Made by a program: the position numbers and the translations under genes
Assembly (NCBI GenBank): GCA_031841125.1
Contig: CM063112.1
Location: 11,496,603-11,560,602 of the forward strand
Direction of reading: 5' to 3'
Length of the DNA: 64,000 bases
From: Acanthococcus lagerstroemiae
Lineage: Eukaryota > Arthropoda > Insecta > Hemiptera > Eriococcidae
The notes under the pieces: model-generated
The model's input: the letters and a program-made list of their open reading frames with translations, nothing else
What the model was told of the DNA's origin: nothing
Databases searched by the model: none
In this document: one piece after another, positions 1 through 8,819 of the stretch
How the letters are laid out: every line of letters begins with the position of its first letter
Position numbering within the stretch: the stretch's first letter is position 1

Positions 1-1093
1 TCATTCACATTCAGTTTGCAGTGATACACGTATCGAGAGTGGAGTGCGAATGTAAGAAGCCAAACGCGAATAAGGAACAGCTTTCACTAAACACGTTTTT
101 GCTTTCTTAAAATTTGTATAAGAAGTTGATTCCAGTGAGTTTTTCCTTTGTAAGTTCTCCAAACAACTTTTTTTTTTTTTTTTTTTTTTTTTTCTCATCG
201 ACGGTCAGTCAAGGGTCGACCTTCGCTGTTTCAAATGGAGCCGCAATTGTATCTTGCGAAAAAAAAATTCATAAAAAACGGTTCTTTTGTAGATGGGCAT
301 GTAGATACTGGGTATCAAGAAGAAGACAAAACTGATTGGAATCGGCGAAACGTGACGTTTCGTAACTTTTTAGGATTACTAGTCATCATTTTATTACACA
401 TGTGATCTAGTCGGAAATTGGAGTCGGTGCACTATGTTAGTCGAAGTCGGCTGGTTATTTATTTCTTTTCATTGTTAGAAACAGAGATAGGCATTCAGAG
501 TTGGGGAGGACGCCATTCACCGAGAATGAATATCCGTGTACGCCCGTGTATACGATTATGATGGTTAACGTTATCGACTTTTTTTCCAAAAAGGATTAGC
601 GTGTTTTCGGCTACTCGAGGTAGAAAGCCGAAGATGAGAGGAGGGGTCCTGAGAGTGCTGGTGCAATTTGGTAGCGGCTCTTATTCGATAAAATGCCGTC
701 GAAAATGGTTATCGATTTTTTTTTTTTTACAGAAATATTCTAGGTTTGCGTAGAACTCATGTTGTGTGTTTCCGGGATTGTAACTTGTAATGTCACAAAA
801 CTGGGAATAGTCTGGGTTTTGGCGCCACCGTCTCTGCCTTACGCCGTACAATAGTTAGCCTTTGAGTATCATACATAATCACCGCACGGTACAGACGATG
901 CAGGTGAAAAGGTCGGACTTCCTCGAATTACAGGAGTGCGCCACCCTTCCAGTCATTGGTCACAGTGTCTCGTCTTTGGCGACGTAGTATGATTTTATGA
1001 TCTGCCAAGTTGCATAATGAAGATAAAGGTGGTCATGTGTAGGAAGGAAGGAGTGTTTGAATAGATTCTCCCCAATGTTTCCATCTATTAGCA
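1..1093. other. No gene seen; poly-T tract
   Basis: I see no open frame with protein-like composition here. A T homopolymer of over 20 bases lies at about 169-193 and a shorter one near 717-728. Short stretches such as 600-700 are moderately CpG-rich, but no promoter, exon or repeat terminus can be supported. Confidence 0.5.
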
Positions 1094-1171
1094 GGTGGCG
1101 ATGCACGCATGCCAGAGTGACTCCCCAGACATCGCAACTCTGGTCCCGGAAGCTACCCTTTCAAGTATCGC
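1094..1171 (+). repeat. Element A copy 1 (partial)
   Basis: This matches the other A copies from the GGCGATGCACGCATGCC core to the CTACCCTTTCAAGTATCGC segment. Both outer ends found in fuller copies (3163-3277, 37949-38060) are missing, so it is a truncated or decayed copy. No target duplication is visible. Confidence 0.7.
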
Positions 1172-2617
1172 GTGGATAATGGCTATGCTTGTTATTTAGA
1201 ATTTGGTTCCATAGTCGTTGAGCTTGAGAAGGGTTCCCGCCGCCCTCTTGCGTATCGACTCCATGAGCGCAAAATGTTTACTTCCTGTAACTTCCTCCAC
1301 CTGTGGGAGCCTTTTCTGTACATCACAAATGTCCGGAAATGTGCTCTTGACTCTCCAACGATACACGTGTTTGTTAAAAAATTGTATTTTTGAAGATATT
1401 CTCGAGTAAGGAATACTTGTAGGCAATCAAAATGACAGCTCTGAGTTTCAATTTGGAAATTACGAATACCATTGCCTCTTCATTTTCCTAAATTGCAGGA
1501 TCTATGACCGGAAGTTAGTATTCTGTCCCCGTAGGAAGTAATAGATGCACTCACCCGAAGTAGGATTTCGTTATGACACCATAGGTGAAGTCTTCTAGTT
1601 TGATTATTTCGCCAAAGAAACAAATTGAAAGAGTAGTTCTTTGGGTAAACATCAATTCAGTATTCCTTCAGAAGTTAAGGTAGGCAAACTAAATGTAGAT
1701 ACGTGGAACTTCATACTACCAATACTACCGAAATGCATTTTGGTTCAGACGTCATTCTTCCAGAGAAGACATCGGGCGCCGATCTACAGATAGCTATCAA
1801 CGTCATAGACTCACTTTCCTTATTTCCGATGTCGATAATGCGACACAAAATATAGGCTGTGTGTGATTATTGATAAATTTATTATAAAGTTTCTAAGTGT
1901 TTATGAATTGATAAATTTAGTGACGTGCGAAAGGCTCCAATAACTGTTCAATTCCAAATAGAATAGTCGTTATCAGTCGACGGTGTTTTGCTGGATAAGA
2001 GATAAGTGGCCTCATAAATGGAGACAGTATTACCGGTGCTCTGAATTTCTGATGAGAACTTGAAAATTATTTCGGGTGCCATCGCCTCTTGTAGTCAGTT
2101 ATGTGAAGTTCACTTTTGAAGTTAGGCTGAATCGAGAGCTACGATTTATTTGTACTCTGTGATAGAAACCAGTTCATATTTGAGTGGAATTTTCCAATGA
2201 AACCGTTCCACCTCGTGATTCTCAGTTAGTTTAGCTGTCACTGGGGACTCTGCTAACACAAAAGAGTAACTGAAAGTAATTCAAAAGAGAGAAAAGAGGT
2301 AGACGAAAAATAAGAGGGCATAGAAGGCAGGAACATATTCTACAAAACCAATAAGATTCATCGGCACTTTGTTAAAACTCCTTAAGAGTCATCAAATTTC
2401 CATAGAGACTTTTTATTACTCGACCAGAAAACTTGGAAGCCCAGTTCCTCACAAGTTTTGGATTCTTCCTCGGAATTGCGCGCATAGTTTTTCATTTGTT
2501 TGTCTGTTTGATTGGATTTACCAATCAACTGTTCGTTTCTGATGATACTGTGCCCTAATATTTAAAGTTTGATTTCCAAATTGGTGAAGAGGGGATTAAA
2601 ATAAGAGATAGTAACAG
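1172..2617. other. No gene seen; AT-rich unique-looking sequence
   Basis: Only short overlapping frames occur on both strands around 1172-1426, none with a recognisable motif. The rest is AT-rich with no repeat shared with other parts of the window that I could detect. Confidence 0.45.
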
Positions 2618-2855
2618 GGACGGATTTATGATTTTGCCGCCTCGAGGCTAAAGTAAATCTGCACTCCTAAAACCTGTTTCCCCTCTCCCCTGATTAGTGG
2701 TAGTGAGCAAAATTATGCTTGAAAAATAATAAAATGTTATTATGATTTTTATTGAGGAATACAAAGAATCAAAACAGTATCTAATCAAAAATATCAAAAA
2801 AAGAGAAACGCCGCCAAAATTTGCCGCCTAGGCTAAAGGCTCATGAATCGTACAG
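2618..2855 (+). mobile_element. Degenerate hAT-like element remnant
   Basis: The left end begins CAGGGACGGATTTATGA, which resembles hAT terminal inverted repeats of the CAGGG(A/C)CGGATTTA type. The interior carries the GCCGCC...TTTGCCGCCTAGGC pattern common near hAT ends. A clean matching right end and an 8-bp duplication are not visible, so the copy is decayed. A homopolymer of about ten G follows near 2917. Confidence 0.45.
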
Positions 2856-3162
2856 GAAATGCGTGCCTGGATGGCGATGAGTACTTAGCAGGCCAATGAA
2901 CCTCTTTGGAAGCGGGGGGGGGGACATGAGAAGAGGTGGTCCACAGTGAGAGGGTCTTCATTTAATTGAATAATTGAAAACAATTAATTTAATTAAAATT
3001 GATTAATTTGAATAATAGTAATAATAGAGAGATAACAGCATTTATTTCTTACATTATACAGAGTGTTCTATTGATTGATTGCGGAACTCACAGCCAGCCA
3101 CCCCATTGTTGGGCATACGCCTCACCGACCAGTTTCCATTTTTTCCTGTCCTGGGTTTCCCT

Positions 3163-3277
3163 TCCCTCCGGCCACTGATGCGATACTCGAAAGGGTAGTT
3201 TTCCGGGGCCGGAGGTGCGGTGTCGCAGGGGCAACTTCGGCATGCGTACATCGCCATACGTCCCACCACACCACCTA
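3163..3277 (-). repeat. Element A copy 2, with 9-bp target duplication
   Basis: This is a 115-bp copy in reverse orientation, flanked by GGTTTCCCT at 3154-3162 and 3278-3286. Removing the element plus one copy of the duplication rejoins the minus-strand RTE-a frame without a shift, from the ESERRMGT segment to the KKWKLVGEAY segment (one stop is already present upstream). This fixes the element boundaries on both sides and shows there is no terminal inverted repeat and no A-rich or microsatellite tail. Confidence 0.8.
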
Positions 3278-4045
3278 GGTTTCCCTATGCTAACAAGTTC
3301 CCATCCTCCTCTCTGACTCATCTCCCCATCTCATCTTCGGCCTTCCTTACTCTTTTTTTTTCTCGTACGGACTCCATTATGTAATCATTTTCGTCCATCT
3401 CTCAGTCGCTGCTCTCACTGTGTGTCCTACGTATTGGAATTTTGCTTTCCTTATTCTAAGTCTGTAGTTTATGTTTGGTACCTGATGTCCTTGTTCCTAA
3501 TTTTATCTCTCGTACTGATTTTTAATATGCTCCGCTCCATCGGTATTACTTTTAGTCCTTCCGCCTCCAATTTTATCAGAGAGCCCACGTCTGTGCCCCA
3601 TAACACAACATTGGTATCACACACAACTCCATTACTCTCATATTTACTTTGAAAATCCCTTTTAGTGCCTAGTAGCTTTGTCATACCGTCGGTGACGCGT
3701 TTGACACCTCGTATGTAACATTTTTAGCCAAAATGACTTACTGGTATTGTTGAATTCGTCTCTGACGGGTGCGTCGAATAAAATTCCTCCTATGTACTTA
3801 GTTACAATGTGGTCCGCTAGAGGACGCTATAAAACACCTCCCTATGTGCATGGGTTTCTAAACTTGACTCCAAATACATCGTATGTGTAAGTGATGAGTA
3901 AAAGTTGTATTTTGCACATACGAGGTGTCAAACGCGCCACCGACGATACTTTCTCCTTCCTAACTGCCAATTCGCTCTCTGTTCCTTTACTGACTGATAT
4001 CACCTGCTCCAGATACGTGTATTCCTCTTCTTTCTTCAAGGATGG

Positions 4046-4163
4046 TATGGTATGGTGGGACGTATGGCGATGCGCGCATGCCAAAGTGACTCCTGAGACA
4101 CCGCACCCGCAGCCCCGGAAACTACCTTTTCGAGTATCGCATCAGTGGCCGGAGGAACGTTCT
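4046..4163 (+). repeat. Element A copy 3, inside RTE-a
   Basis: Forward copy starting near GATGGTATGGTATGGTGGG and ending at GCATCAGTGGCCGGAGG. It separates two parts of the RTE-a frame that belong together: TIEGTSIENV on one side and KKEEEYTYLEQ on the other. The target duplication is not clear in this copy. Confidence 0.75.
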
Positions 4164-4632
4164 CTATGGATGTTCCTTCTATTGTTAGTTGAGTGTCTGT
4201 GTTAGTGCTCATATACATATTTCATTTTCATTTTATTTATCTGTAAACGCCATCCACCACATTTCTCAAATAGTTCATCTCCCATCCTTTCCAATTCGTG
4301 TTTGTTTTTACCAATGGGAATTAAGTCGTCAAGAAATCTCAGATTGTTCAGCTGTATACTACTAATTGACAGTCCGTATACCTTCCAGTCTAGTTCTCTG
4401 AATATGCTTTCCAATGCGCATGTGAAAAGACTGGTGGACAGCGGGTCGCCGTGTTTTACTCCTCATTTTATTCTGAATCTTGGGCCTACACTTTCAACTT
4501 TTACGTGAACTTTCACTTTTTGATATAAATTCTGCAGTATTTTTATCACTTCTGCTTGAGAACCTTCGTTGCGCATTGCCTCCCATAATCTACTGTGGAC
4601 CCAGTAAGTCCCATAAATCCAATAAAAGTCCA

Positions 4633-5121
4633 ATCTTCGAAAAATAATTTCAGCGTCGGATCCAAGGGGGGCATGAGATACATGCCCCCCTTAGTTGAAT
4701 ACTTCTAACGCAATAATAGGAAAAAGGAATAAAACTGATGAATTGTATTCGTTATTACGTTATTGGATAAAATATTTTTCCACGTGCATCCCCGCACACC
4801 CCTACCGACATAAAACCAACAGCTAATCAATATGCACCGCCGCTACTGTACCCCCCTCATCTCCTTTTTCTAAATCTTTGCCGGCCAATAAGTCAAATAA
4901 TTTTAATATTGGGCCAATAAAAAATTGAAAAATAAGGAAATAAGTATAATAATTATTAATGTTGTGAAAAACTTGACTGGATTTATTATTTGAGAATGGG
5001 TCAATTCTTGGAAAGAGAAAATCCTTTTAGAATGAATAAATTAAAAAACTGCGTTGGCGCGCCTATTTTAGTTGTGATAAGGCATATGAAAAGGTCCAAT
5101 GAAAAGTCCAATAAAAGTCCA
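4633..5121. mobile_element. Unclassified insertion within RTE-a
   Basis: About 490 bp of non-RTE sequence separates block A (FVDFHEAF, ~5160) from the WEAMRNEG block (~4575). The exact 15-mer TCCAATAAAAGTCCA occurs at 4618-4632 and 5107-5121 as flanking direct repeats. The insert contains GTCGGATCC followed by a perfect hairpin, GGGGGGCATG (4666-4675) against CATGCCCCCC (4681-4690). No coding capacity is recognised. It could be a decayed hAT-like element; class is uncertain. Confidence 0.5.
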
Positions 5122-5580
5122 TTATCTTCTATTTTCAAATCTGGTTGTATGAAAGGCCTCGTGGAAATCTACGAACAGAAAGTGGATTTGTAAATTATAT
5201 TCCATCGATTTTTCTATTATTTGAGTTTGCTGTATGTATATTATCTATTGTAGAGAGTAACCCTTCTTGAACCCGGTCTGTGATTGGCTCGGGTTGCTGT
5301 CTATTTGGCTGTAGATTCTATTCTTTAGAATTTTCGTTAATATGTTGTTGAGGTTGTCTGATAGACTAAGAAGTCTATAGTTCTCGATCGTATCCCTACT
5401 GCCTTCGTTATGTAATATCATCATTTCCGACCAATTCAACTCTTCAGGACTTACACCTGTTTCAGTAATAGTGTTATATACTATGATCAGGGGTTTTATG
5501 AGTACCAGAATTTAGCTGGATCTCCAAAACCGTCACCGAGCGATTTAATTGTGTTGAACACCGAGGTGTACGTTGTCAAT

Positions 5581-5783
5581 GTCTTTTATTTGGTAGCAAA
5601 TCGTACCCTAATGGATGAGCACACCCGAATCTTTAACCAAATATCACAAGGACTTGGTAGAACAACGGTGGTGTGTCTACAAACCACAAGGAGCATTCTC
5701 GCATTATCTTGTTGTTTCACCTCGCGCCTTTTTGCACGTCCGCCCCGATCAACTTTTGTTTTTCGCGCCTAATCGGTCGCTCC
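5581..5783. other. Short unassigned stretch
   Basis: Moderately CpG-rich from about 5690. No recognised domain, terminus or repeat. Confidence 0.4.
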
Positions 5784-6020
5784 TTATTGAACGTACCCCA
5801 ACGCCACGAGTGACAACGACGACGACATGACGAACTGTCTCGCGCCGGACACCTTGGTTCCGGAAATGTTGAAGAGCTGAAGCGGATGGAACCGGGTGTC
5901 GGCCTCTATCCCGACCATCATGAAGAGGAAGATGTAGACAGATTGGTCGAGGCAGAGGGCCGTTGGACAAAGCTCGACCCACACCATCGAACAGAACAAC
6001 TCTGTACTATCCTCAGTTGC
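5784..6020 (-). CDS. Possible exon of unknown protein, strand uncertain
   Basis: A GC-rich block stays open in all of at least three frames. On the minus strand the frame includes QSVYIFLFMMVGIEADTRFH followed by LQLFNISGTKVSG, a hydrophobic then polar pattern typical of a membrane protein segment. A possible acceptor (ATAGTACAG) precedes it near 6003, and a GGTACGT donor-like site lies near 5785. On the plus strand another frame reads VEELKRMEPG and HHEEEDVDRLVEAEGRWTK and ends at a stop near 6026. The composition differs sharply from the AT-rich flanks and suggests past coding constraint, but I do not recognise the family and cannot decide the strand. Confidence 0.35.
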   Translation of the reverse strand, partial: ATEDSTELFCSMVWVELCPTALCLDQSVYIFLFMMVGIEADTRFHPLQLFNISGTKVSGARQFVMSSSLSLVALGYVQ

Positions 6021-6189
6021 GGAAGCTAAGCCGCTATAGGCACTCAACGAAATGTACCTCTCACCCCTCCACTCCATATCCTCCTAATGAGCTACAGGTC
6101 AAAAATTGATAGTTATTAATTATTTTTCAGTTGTGTTTTTTGCAATTTCTACAATGTTTTCCTGTTTTCTCTCTGACTCTTCTTCTTTT

Positions 6190-6300
6190 TCCGAATGTTC
6201 TTCCTTTTTCCCCCTGTTTATGTACAAAAGTTTGCCACCCCTTGAAATTTGCCGCCCCTCAAAATTAGCCGCTCCAGGCACTTGCCTAATGTGCCTATCG
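6190..6300. mobile_element. hAT-like terminal remnant
   Basis: Contains the TTTGCCGCCCCTCAAAATTA and CAGGCACTTGCCTAATGTGC patterns typical of hAT subterminal regions. It continues on the far side of the MITE at 6301-6743 (after 6749), so it is older than that insertion. Confidence 0.45.
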
Positions 6301-6743
6301 CAGGCTGACCACTCGGTCACTTTGTTCACCTTAAGTCACCTCTGGTCACCATTGGTCACTTTTTTGAAATTTGGTCACGAAAGTCACTTTTTAATCAGAA
6401 AAGTCACTTTTTAAAAAATTTTCCTTAAAAAAAATATAAAAAATGCTCATTTTAACTATTATCAATTTATCGAGAGAGAAAAACTGAAAAAAGTGTTTCT
6501 TCAATCTGATATGTGATATAAGTATACAAGACAAGTGTGTCTGAGTAGAGTGTGTGATTCTACAAAAAACTTGTGATTTATGTTTTTTTCAAGACATGAG
6601 AGCCGAAGATTACATAAAGTCTGAATGAGAATAATTTTTAGTCGAAAATATGGGAATTATGCTGATTTTTTGGTCACTTTTTTTTTTACAAAATTGGTCA
6701 CTTTTATCACCTTTTTCAGAAAAAATTTGAGTGGTCAGCCTGC
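6301..6743. mobile_element. MITE with 14-bp TIRs (MITE I)
   Basis: Starts CAGGCTGACCACTC (6301-6314) and ends GAGTGGTCAGCCTG (6730-6743), perfect inverted ends. The 6-mer CTATCG lies directly outside each end (6295-6300, 6744-6749) as a likely target duplication. The interior is AT-rich and repeats GGTCAC / GTCACTTTTT several times near both ends. No ORF, so it is non-autonomous. TIR and length fit a hAT-like or related DNA transposon family. Confidence 0.75.
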
Positions 6744-6776
6744 TATCGGAAAATCCATCGCTGATTATCCTAAAAG

Positions 6777-6861
6777 AGCTGCTGGAGCTGTTGCGGACCG
6801 CCCGGCAGGGCTCCCCCGCCATCACCACCTTCCTGCATCGCCACGTGTACCAAGAGGAGGA
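6777..6861 (+). CDS. Candidate internal exon, unknown gene
   Basis: A GC-rich 85-nt segment is bounded by a possible acceptor (TATCCTAAAAG at 6776) and a good donor, GAG then GTGAGG at 6862. In one frame it reads LLELLRTARQGSPAITTFLH then RHVYQEEE, an amphipathic helix-like sequence. Its composition contrasts with the AT-rich MITE immediately upstream. No homologous family comes to mind and no partner exon was found on the plus strand, so it could also be an exon relic or chance. Confidence 0.35.
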
Positions 6862-6982
6862 GGTGAGGGGTGAGTGAAGAGGAAACGCGTCGAGCTGTGG
6901 GGAACCTGACATTTTCAGGTTAATGATGGGAGCGCTAACCTTGGTCAGTAGAGGACCCAATACTGGCATTTGCAGGACGCGC
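6862..6982. other. Short unassigned stretch
   Basis: Sequence between the candidate exon and the LTR pair. Nothing further recognised. Confidence 0.4.
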
Positions 6983-7356
6983 TGTTACAGTAATACCTAT
7001 ACCGAGCATCTGTCTAAAGTACGATATTAAGGCATGTAGTACATATTAACAGACAACCAAAGTAAATAGTATGAAGTACATGTATGAATTGAAATTTAAT
7101 CGGACTTTGATCTGAGACAAGCTTCTGATCTCTCCTCTTGCGGTTATAAAAACTAAGAGTTAAGCCTAGGTTAAGCGCATTTGGTTGGGTGGTAAGTTAG
7201 TATTCTGTTTGTAGTCGACCGGCATTTCGATCTTAGTAGTAGTATGTCGACCAAATAGTGTTGTAATTTGAAAGTGAATGTCAACTTATTGAATAAAAGT
7301 TAGAAAAGTTCGAGACTTTGTCGTTATTTTTCTCGTAACTCGGTGAGCACGTAACA
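6983..7356 (+). mobile_element. LTR (left arm), plus orientation
   Basis: A 374-bp sequence starts TGTTAC and ends GTAACA, the TG...CA form of retrotransposon LTRs. It contains GGTTATAAAAACT (possible TATA box near 7141-7153) and AATAAA near 7294, as expected for a promoter and polyadenylation signal. Immediately after the end is TTC then TGGCGCAGTCAGCAG, close to the tRNA-Ser primer-binding site TGGCGCAGTCGGTAG used by some insect Ty3/Gypsy elements. The second arm at 7588-7966 is the same LTR inverted, at roughly 88-90% identity by eye. Confidence 0.8.
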
Positions 7357-7587
7357 TTCTGGCGCAGTCAGCAGCTGTAATATCGGCGTCAGCGTAACAT
7401 TCTGGCGCAGTCAGTAGCTGTAATATCGGCGGCAGCGTAACAACTAGCGCAGTTGGTAGCTGTAGTGGTATCGGCGTCAACGTAACAACGTCAGTGCCAG
7501 TTGTTAAATTGGCGCCGATATTACAGCTACCAACTGCGCTAGAATGTTACGTTGACATCAATAGTACAGCTGCCGACTGCGCCAGAA
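7357..7587. repeat. PBS-like leader repeats between inverted LTRs
   Basis: A 43-bp unit starting GTAACATTCTGGCGCAGTC is repeated head to tail at 7351, 7394 and (diverged) 7437. The same unit appears inverted on the right side, about two copies up to 7587. Each unit carries one primer-binding-site-like box. No gag or pol sequence lies between the LTRs. Confidence 0.75.
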
Positions 7588-7966
7588 TGTTACGTGTTCA
7601 CCGAGTTACGAGAGAAATGACAACTAAGTCTCGAACTTTTCTAACTTGTATTCAATAAATTGACATTCACTTTCAAATTACAACACTATTCGGTTGACAT
7701 AATACCACTAAGATTGAAATTTTCAATTGAAATGCCGGTCGACTACAAACGGAATGCTAACTTACTACCCAACTAAATGCGCTTAACCTAGGCTTAACTC
7801 TTAGTTTCTATAGCCACAAGAGGAGAGATCAGAAGCTTGTCTCAGGTCAAAGTCTGATTAAAGTTCAATCCATACGTGTACTTGGTACTATTTACTTTGG
7901 TTGTTCGTTAATACTACATGCCTGAATATTGTACTTTGGACGGATGCTCGGTATATTACCGTAACA
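7588..7966 (-). mobile_element. LTR (right arm), inverted
   Basis: A 379-bp LTR on the minus strand, homologous to the left arm across its whole length. Both U3 starts (TGTTAC) face outward. The 4-mer GCGC lies directly outside both outer ends (6979-6982 and 7967-7970), consistent with a 4-bp target duplication and integration of the whole inverted structure as one unit. The adjacent primer site reads TGGCGCAGTCGGCAG, one base closer to the tRNA-Ser form than the left one. Confidence 0.8.
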
Positions 7967-8005
7967 GCGCGCACCGGAAGCGAAAGGCGAGATGGGGACT
8001 TGGAT

Positions 8006-8127
8006 CGGCCTCAAAGCGTCCCTCCGACCATTGATGTGAAACTTGAAAGGGTAGTTTCTGAGGCCGGGGGTGCGGTGTCTCAGGGGCCACTTTGCCATGC
8101 GTGCATCGCCATACGTCCCACTACACG
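8006..8127 (-). repeat. Element A copy 4
   Basis: Reverse copy with the extended end CGGCCTCAAAGCGTCCCTCC also seen in the copy at 50218-50351. It carries the ACTTTGCCATGCGTGCATCG core. It directly abuts a retrotransposon-like fragment on its right. Confidence 0.7.
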
Positions 8128-8139
8128 ATACTTGTTTTA

Positions 8140-8480
8140 TTATTATGGCACTGTTGTACATATATGCTATGTAGCTGACTGAAGAAGGTTGTGGCAATTT
8201 GGATTATATTATTTTTCCATGTTCTGCTGATTACGCCTTCCTCATCGTTCAACTTGTTTATTATTTTTCACTCTCTCAATAGTTCTCTCTTGACCCTCTG
8301 TGTGGACCACAGGATCCCGATTATCTCTTCAGTCTTCTCCTCCTTGAATGGATATCCTGTTTTGTTTTCCTTTGTATCAGCTTCTGTAGCTCCCTTAGTT
8401 CTATTTTTGTGTTTCGTTGATGGACCGGGGTTCTTTTCAAATTCTTCTCTCTTATCTACAAGAATTTTGGTATCATGGAA
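8140..8480 (-). mobile_element. Probable RTE linker-region fragment (RTE-e)
   Basis: The minus strand reads for about 100 codons with only one stop. It includes KREEFEKNPGPSTKHKNR, GYPFKEEKTEEIIGIL and a final SRTWKNNIIQIATTFFSQL. This charged sequence ending in an IATxFxxQL-like segment resembles the region between endonuclease and reverse transcriptase of RTE ORFs. There is no diagnostic catalytic motif, so the assignment is by style and context only. Confidence 0.45.
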
Positions 8481-8800
8481 TGTTTTGTCGCTTGTATGTG
8501 TATTCCCATACTCTTTCTTTTATCATATTTCCCTCCCGCTTCGTTAATTATCAGGCCTGTAGAGGCCCCTTCCCTTCATAACAAATTTTAGTGAGGGAAA
8601 TTTTCTCAGAGACGTTGAATAGAAATTGTATCTTCATCATTGTGTTTCTTACTGAGATTTCTTCCTCACTGCCGAGCACTCAGCTTTCCCGGGCCCAGGG
8701 ACAAAATACCCACCCCCCCCCCTCTTCAGGCCTGTTAATTATCTTGAACGATTTATTAATGAGAAAATATTGTTTTACTCTAAAAAATAAAGATTAGTTT
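8481..8800. other. No gene seen; C homopolymer
   Basis: Sequence with a C9-10 tract near 8712. Nothing else recognised. Confidence 0.4.
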
Positions 8801-8819
8801 TTCTGATGGGCTTGAGTCG

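Larger units (their letters stand above)
2988..5580 (-). mobile_element. RTE-type non-LTR retrotransposon, broken (RTE-a)
   Basis: Read on the minus strand, this contains the reverse transcriptase blocks in order. They are NWSEMMILHNEGS with IENYRLLSLSDN (5245-5439), GFKKGYSL (~5250), FVDFHEAF (~5155-5178, block A with the usual Asp), WEAMRNEG (~4575), GVKHGDPLS (~4450), LNNLRFLDD (~4335, the FADD/YADD box), TNTDTQLTIEGTSIENV (~4160-4215), YTYLEQVISVSKGTESEL (~4000), a GRPKMRWGDE basic segment (~3330) and the C-terminal KKWKLVGEAYAQQWGGWL (~3095-3150). The order and wording are those of RTE-clade ORFs. The 3' end near 3010-3030 is an ATT-type tail. The catalytic box reads FLDD, several stops and frameshifts are present, and no endonuclease domain is seen, so the copy is 5' truncated and dead. 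Three later insertions interrupt it (3163-3277, ~4046-4163, 4633-5121). Confidence 0.85.

Noticed and set aside
1196..1426. Minus-strand frame ending KRAAGTLLKLNDYGTKF as a retrotransposon C-terminus
   Set aside because: I could not match it to any specific RTE or Jockey motif order seen elsewhere in the window.
4618..5121. 15-bp direct repeats as a classic target-site duplication
   Set aside because: TCCAATAAAAGTCCA is itself built of a short repeated AAAGTCCAAT word that also occurs beside it, so slippage or repeat content is as likely.
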